The notes under the pieces: generated by a model
Told to the model about the DNA's origin: nothing
Database searches by the model: none
Seen by the model: only the letters and a program-made list of their open reading frames with translations
Position numbers and translations under genes: made by a program
Source: Planococcus citri
Taxonomy: Eukaryota; Arthropoda; Insecta; Hemiptera; Pseudococcidae
Length of the DNA stretch: 64,000 nt
Direction of reading: 5' to 3'
Assembly: GCF_950023065.1 (NCBI RefSeq)
Contig: NC_088681.1
Span: 10,664,001 to 10,728,000 of the forward strand
In this document: in pieces, positions 59,871-64,000 of the stretch
Position numbering within the stretch: position 1 is the first letter of the stretch
Layout of the letters: every line of letters starts with the position of its first letter

Positions 59871-62199
59871 GTAATGATGCAAATAAGGCAGTGTAGCCAG
59901 TTTAAAAAAGAATGAAACAACGTACACAATCAAAAGTTATTCATTTGATTGATTTTACTCGCTAACCGTATCGTAAAAGTGTATGGCTTCCTGGAGTTTT
60001 CAAACTTTTTCAAATCTTGGCTTTGAAATTTGACAAGCTTTTGAAAATTAGACGTTTGAAAAATAAACTTGACTGTGAACTTTTGGAATTTTTGGCAAAT
60101 ATTCTAGAAACACTACTCTCATTTAGGATTTTCTCCAAGTTGCAGCAATTTTTGGACTCCAAAGTTGGCAAATTGTGTTCAGGGAAATATCTATGAACCT
60201 TACAATCTTAGAGCTAATAACCTCTCCTCCAAATGAATTGAAAAAGGTGAATTTTCACGTCTTGTATTTTTAATATTTTCCCAATTTAGATGAAAAACCA
60301 CCCTCCAGCCTTCGAAAACACGAAAAGTCCCGAAAAACTTCTAAAGCTACGTTCAGTGGTTCCAAAAATACGCGTGCGTTTTGCTCAACTGCAGCAAATT
60401 TTTGATAAATATGTAGTACCTATTTGGAATTTTTTGACTCTTTATTTCTACATATCTGAAGACTGAGAACATCCCCCTCCCCCCCGAATGCGTTTTCCCG
60501 GATGAAAACCCCCTGAATTGCCATTGTTCGGAATCATCAATTTCTTAAACGCCCCCTGAATCCAACTGAGGAAGTCTTTCAAATTCAGGTTTTTGTCAAA
60601 GTTGCAGAATGTACATATCTTTTCTTTAGTCACGCTTTGTACTCGAAGGAGGTCCTGTTTTTTGGTAAAATTTTTTTAAAAATCCTACTTTTTCATGAAA
60701 ATTGTTTTTTTTTTGAAATGCTAAAGTTGTGAACTTCACTTTACTTCGGTTCGTGGCTTCTGCAGTGGAACGCAAATTCTCGCGTGTGCTCGTACCTACA
60801 CATGATGCAAGATTACCTAATCTTCGATGCGTTATGGTAAGATCCGCAGCAAGACAGACGGCCGAGCACGCTAATAAGATCATTACTTCTCTGTACAAAC
60901 TACACATACAGGTTAGCAACACTCGAATAAATCGAAGAGAGGGAGTGATCGAGAGTGACCAGGGGATTATAACATACCTATATAACGTAAGGTACGAGTA
61001 TATGAAATGAAATTTACGCATAAGTACGATATTGTTTCGTGTTACCGTATGCGTGCCCTTTCGCAGCGCCGCGGTAACGGTAATAAAAACTTGACGCAAA
61101 TCTCGACTCGACCAGAGAGTATAGTGAGCCAAGTAAATTGATAGCTCATCGCTGACGAAATATACCTAATACCACATCGATCTCCGATCGTCGTCCGGAT
61201 CGATCGTGATCGAGAGTACGAAGGGTGGCGCGAACAAACACCGCATAACGTCGCTCTCGACGTCGTCCTCGTGTCTCACGCAGCCGTGCGGTATATGCGA
61301 ACTTCGCATTCGCGTGTTTCCACAGTTTGTGTGTGTGTGTGGGAGAGAGAGAGAGACAGAGATAGGCATGTAAAAGCGTCGCTTGGCCGCTTTACCGCCA
61401 CGACCTTCCCAACATTTCAATAATATTTATTGTTAAACATTCGGACTCGTACACGAATTAGGTTAAAGGTTATCGTCGCGTCTCATAGTCAGTCTCAGTA
61501 GCCCCCCCCCCCCTGCTTATACAAGGAAACCTTTTCGTCTGATGTTAGCTGATGCAAGTTGACTGCAGCTAAACAAAACTCAAATAGGACGACTTGAAAA
61601 TATACCTGAATCGAAAAAACCTCAGATTTGAGTCTAATGGAGGAATTTCATGAAAATTCAAACACACGTGGCTCGCATAAATGGGGACCTATCTTTTACT
61701 ACGAGTACATGCATTTTTGAAGGATAACGGGTAAAAATGACGAAATACGTCGAATTCTCAGCTCTGCAGGTGGATTAGGTGAACATTTGAAATTACCAAT
61801 TCGACATAAATAGCTGTAAAATGATCTCAAATGAATGTTAACATCGATATTTGATTGGCAATTCTCGATTATTTGCCAAATAAAATATCAGAAATGATCT
61901 GAAGGCTTCTAATCACCGGATCAGAATCAAAATCTGCTGTGGTTGAGCTTCAGAAAAACTCGAAGTGGAGTTTGGGGCATCCAAAGAGGGTCATTTCCAG
62001 TCAAATCAGTCACGTTTAGGGTTTAGTTGAATAGGTTCTCCAATTCTGCACATTTATTGCATACCACCTCAACCCATCTCCCTTGGACTTGGAGCATTCA
62101 GAAGTTGACATTTTTCGTCATAATATGAACAATTTTGAATTGCCTTTTTTCGGAACGATCGATTTCCCAAACCCATTTTTCCGGAACGCAATTCATCCT
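59871..62199. other. Mostly single-copy sequence with a GC-rich island
   Basis: 60720-61500 is the most GC-rich stretch of the window (TCGTCGTCC/GATCGATC words) and holds the longest open frame (168 residues, minus, 61132-60626), whose translation shows no recognisable domain. A (GT)n(GA)n run lies at 61328-61357 and a C12 run near 61502. Could be a regulatory region or an unrecognised exon cluster. Confidence 0.35.
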
Positions 62200-64000
62200 A
62201 AATGCATAGAATTGGGCAAAAGTTCAGTTTTTTGCCAAAATTGCAGAAAACGTGTTTCTTTTTGGACAAACTTTGAAAGAAGTCTTGTTTTTTTTAAATC
62301 AAAATTTCCGAAAAGTCTTGCTTTTTTGTCGGAAAAAGAATCTATTTTGTTTGTTAAAAATGGCATAGAAATGAGTTTTTGATCAAAATCATAAAACAAT
62401 CTCACTTTTTGTTCAAATTGGCAAAAAAGCTTACTTTATTTTGCTCAACGTGCCAAAAAATCCTATTTTTTTGCTCAAAATGACAAGAAATAAAATTGTA
62501 TTTTTTAAATAAAAACTGTAGAAAAAAACTCATGTGTTGTCAAATTTTCCAAAAAAATCCTGTTTTAATATCAAAAAGGTAGTATTTTTTTGCCATTATT
62601 TCAAAAAATTATGCCAGAAAGTCCCGATTTTTTGTTGAAAAAAAAAGGTGTTCTTCTCGTCAAAAATGTACAAAAATTTGCTTTTTACCAAAATTATCAA
62701 AAAATCTCCCTTTTTGCTCAAAATCCCGAAAATTCGCACTTTTTTCTTCAAAATGTTAGAAAATGACAGTTTTTGTAAAAACTGAGAAAAAAGTTCATGT
62801 TCTATCAAAGCTTTCAAAAAAAACAACTTTAAAAATCAAATTGGAAAAAATCTCACTTGTTTGCTCAAAAGTGCCAAAAAGTCCTATTTTTTTTTTTTTG
62901 CTCAAAATGAACAAGAAATTGTATTCTTTAAATAAAAACTGTGAAAAAAAGCTCACGTTTTGTTAAATTTTCCAAAAAAATCCTGTTTTAATATCAAAAA
63001 AGTGATATTTTTTTTTGCCAAAAATGCAAAAAATTGTGCCAGAAAGTCCCACTTTTTTGTTGAAAAAAAATGTGTTCTTCTCGTCAAAAATGTACAAAAA
63101 TTTGTTTTTTACCAAAATTATCCAAAAATCCCCCTTTTTGCTCAAAGTACAAACAATTCGTATTTTTTTCTTCAAAATGCCAAAAAAATGAAAATTTTTG
63201 TAAAAACTGGAGAAAACGCTCATGTTTTGTTCTATCGAAAAGATTTACTATTTTTGGCCAAACATTGCAAAAATTCTTGTTTTTTGCCAAAATTGCAGAA
63301 ATAATTTTTTTCAACATCAAAATTTCCGAACAGTCCTGTTTTTCCTTCTTTGTCTGGCAAAGAAATCTTTTTTTTTAAATTATCAAAATGTCTTGGTTTA
63401 TAGCTCAAAATGCCAAAAAATCCTACCTTTTTGCTCACAAAGTGACAAAAAAACGTACAAAAACTGTAAAAAAAGCTCATGTTTTGTCAAAATTTTCAAA
63501 TAAACCTTGTTTCTAAATCAAAAATGGCAAAAATGTTTATTTTTTTGCCCAAAATCAAAATCATAAAAAACACCTTACTTCTTGCTCAAAGTGGCATAAA
63601 ATCGTATTTTTCTACAAAAATTGTAAGAAAAGCTAATGTTTTGACAAAATTTCCAAAAAACCCCTGCTTCTAAATCAAAAATTGCAAAAATGTTTATTTT
63701 TTGCCCAAAATCAAAATCATAAAAAAATCTTACTTCTTGCTCAAAGTGGCAAAAAATCCTACTTTTTCGCTCAAACTGACAAAAAAATCGTATTTTTTTA
63801 CAAAAATTGTAAAAGAAGCTATCTATTTGTCAAAATTTCCATAAAAACCTGTTCTCAAATCAAAGTTGCAAAAAATCTTGTTTTTTCTCCAAAATTACAA
63901 AAAATGGTCGACATTTCCAAATGAGTTATTCTTGCTTTCTTATTTGGAAGCAATAAAAATTCATTTTTTTGTCAAAACTCGCAAAAAAAAATTGTTTTTA
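62200..64000. repeat. AT-rich repeat block with 425-bp and ~157-bp tandem duplications
   Basis: Seen: 62400-62824 is repeated at 62825-63249 (for example GCCAGAAAGTCCC at 62613 and 63038, GTGTTCTTCTCGTCAAAAAT in both). 63486-63660 is repeated about 157 bp further right (AAATGTTTATTTTTTGCCCA in both). The basic texture, TTTTTGCCAAAAT/TTTGCTCAAAAT, is the reverse complement of that at 58.5-59.9 kb. Overlapping Phe/Lys-rich frames on both strands are artefacts of A/T runs. Confidence 0.75.

Noticed and set aside
62083..63924. Numerous Phe/Lys/Asn-rich frames on both strands
   Set aside because: Products of A/T homopolymer repeats; overlapping on both strands and repeating with the DNA duplication.

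Overview
This is eukaryotic nuclear DNA, almost certainly from an insect. The short TACCTACC/GTAGGTAGG runs, the AT-rich repeat-filled introns and the transposon types suggest a hemipteran such as a scale insect or mealybug, but I cannot prove the lineage from sequence alone. There is no bacterial-style gene layout. Nearly all open frames of 60-170 residues are chance frames or transposon debris.

Host gene. I can assemble one minus-strand host gene from four small exons whose splice phases agree: exon 1 (55589-55566, ATG plus 7 codons), exon 2 (20162-20039), exon 3 (16344-16243) and exon 4 (8857-8786). They encode the first 107 residues of a secreted protein: a clear signal peptide, then a Pro/Gly-rich acidic linker, then the start of a Cys-containing module. 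The rest must lie left of position 1. Intron 1 is 35.4 kb. Near its middle (37224/37223) is a textbook zero-length-exon recursive splice site. Positions 8786-55589 are therefore one transcription unit, and most transposons here are intronic passengers.

Layout. 1-8785: probable intron 4, with a 1.6-kb foldback element (836-2415) and a 3.2-kb array of 58-60-bp minisatellite units with a ~305-320-bp higher-order period (5060-8250). 8858-20038: introns 3 and 2, with small inverted-repeat elements (11272-12146, 14316-14535, 16706-17260, 19283-19680) and AT-rich decayed repeats. 20163-55565: intron 1, with three degenerate non-LTR retrotransposons, each broken by younger insertions. LINE-A (22506-23847) has an internal inversion, a tRNA-derived SINE and a two-layer DNA-transposon insertion (23848-24975, containing hAT 24197-24659). 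A jockey-like LINE on the minus strand (31925-28816) is split by a 1390-bp palindromic element with Transib-type ends and a perfect 5-bp target duplication (29662-31051). LINE-B (37690-41199) is split by a 2164-bp hAT element (38448-40611), which itself carries a SINE with a perfect 13-bp duplication and a 955-bp element with 34-bp inverted ends. Further right are two near-identical 1.8-kb elements in inverted orientation 2.5 kb apart (46031-47834, 50358-52165). 55590-64000: 5' flank of the host gene, mostly single-copy, with decayed AT-rich repeats at 58.5-59.9 kb and 62.2-64.0 kb.

No rRNA, CRISPR array, virus or bacterial operon was seen. The tRNA-like sequences look like SINE heads or transposon-internal copies rather than functional tRNA genes.
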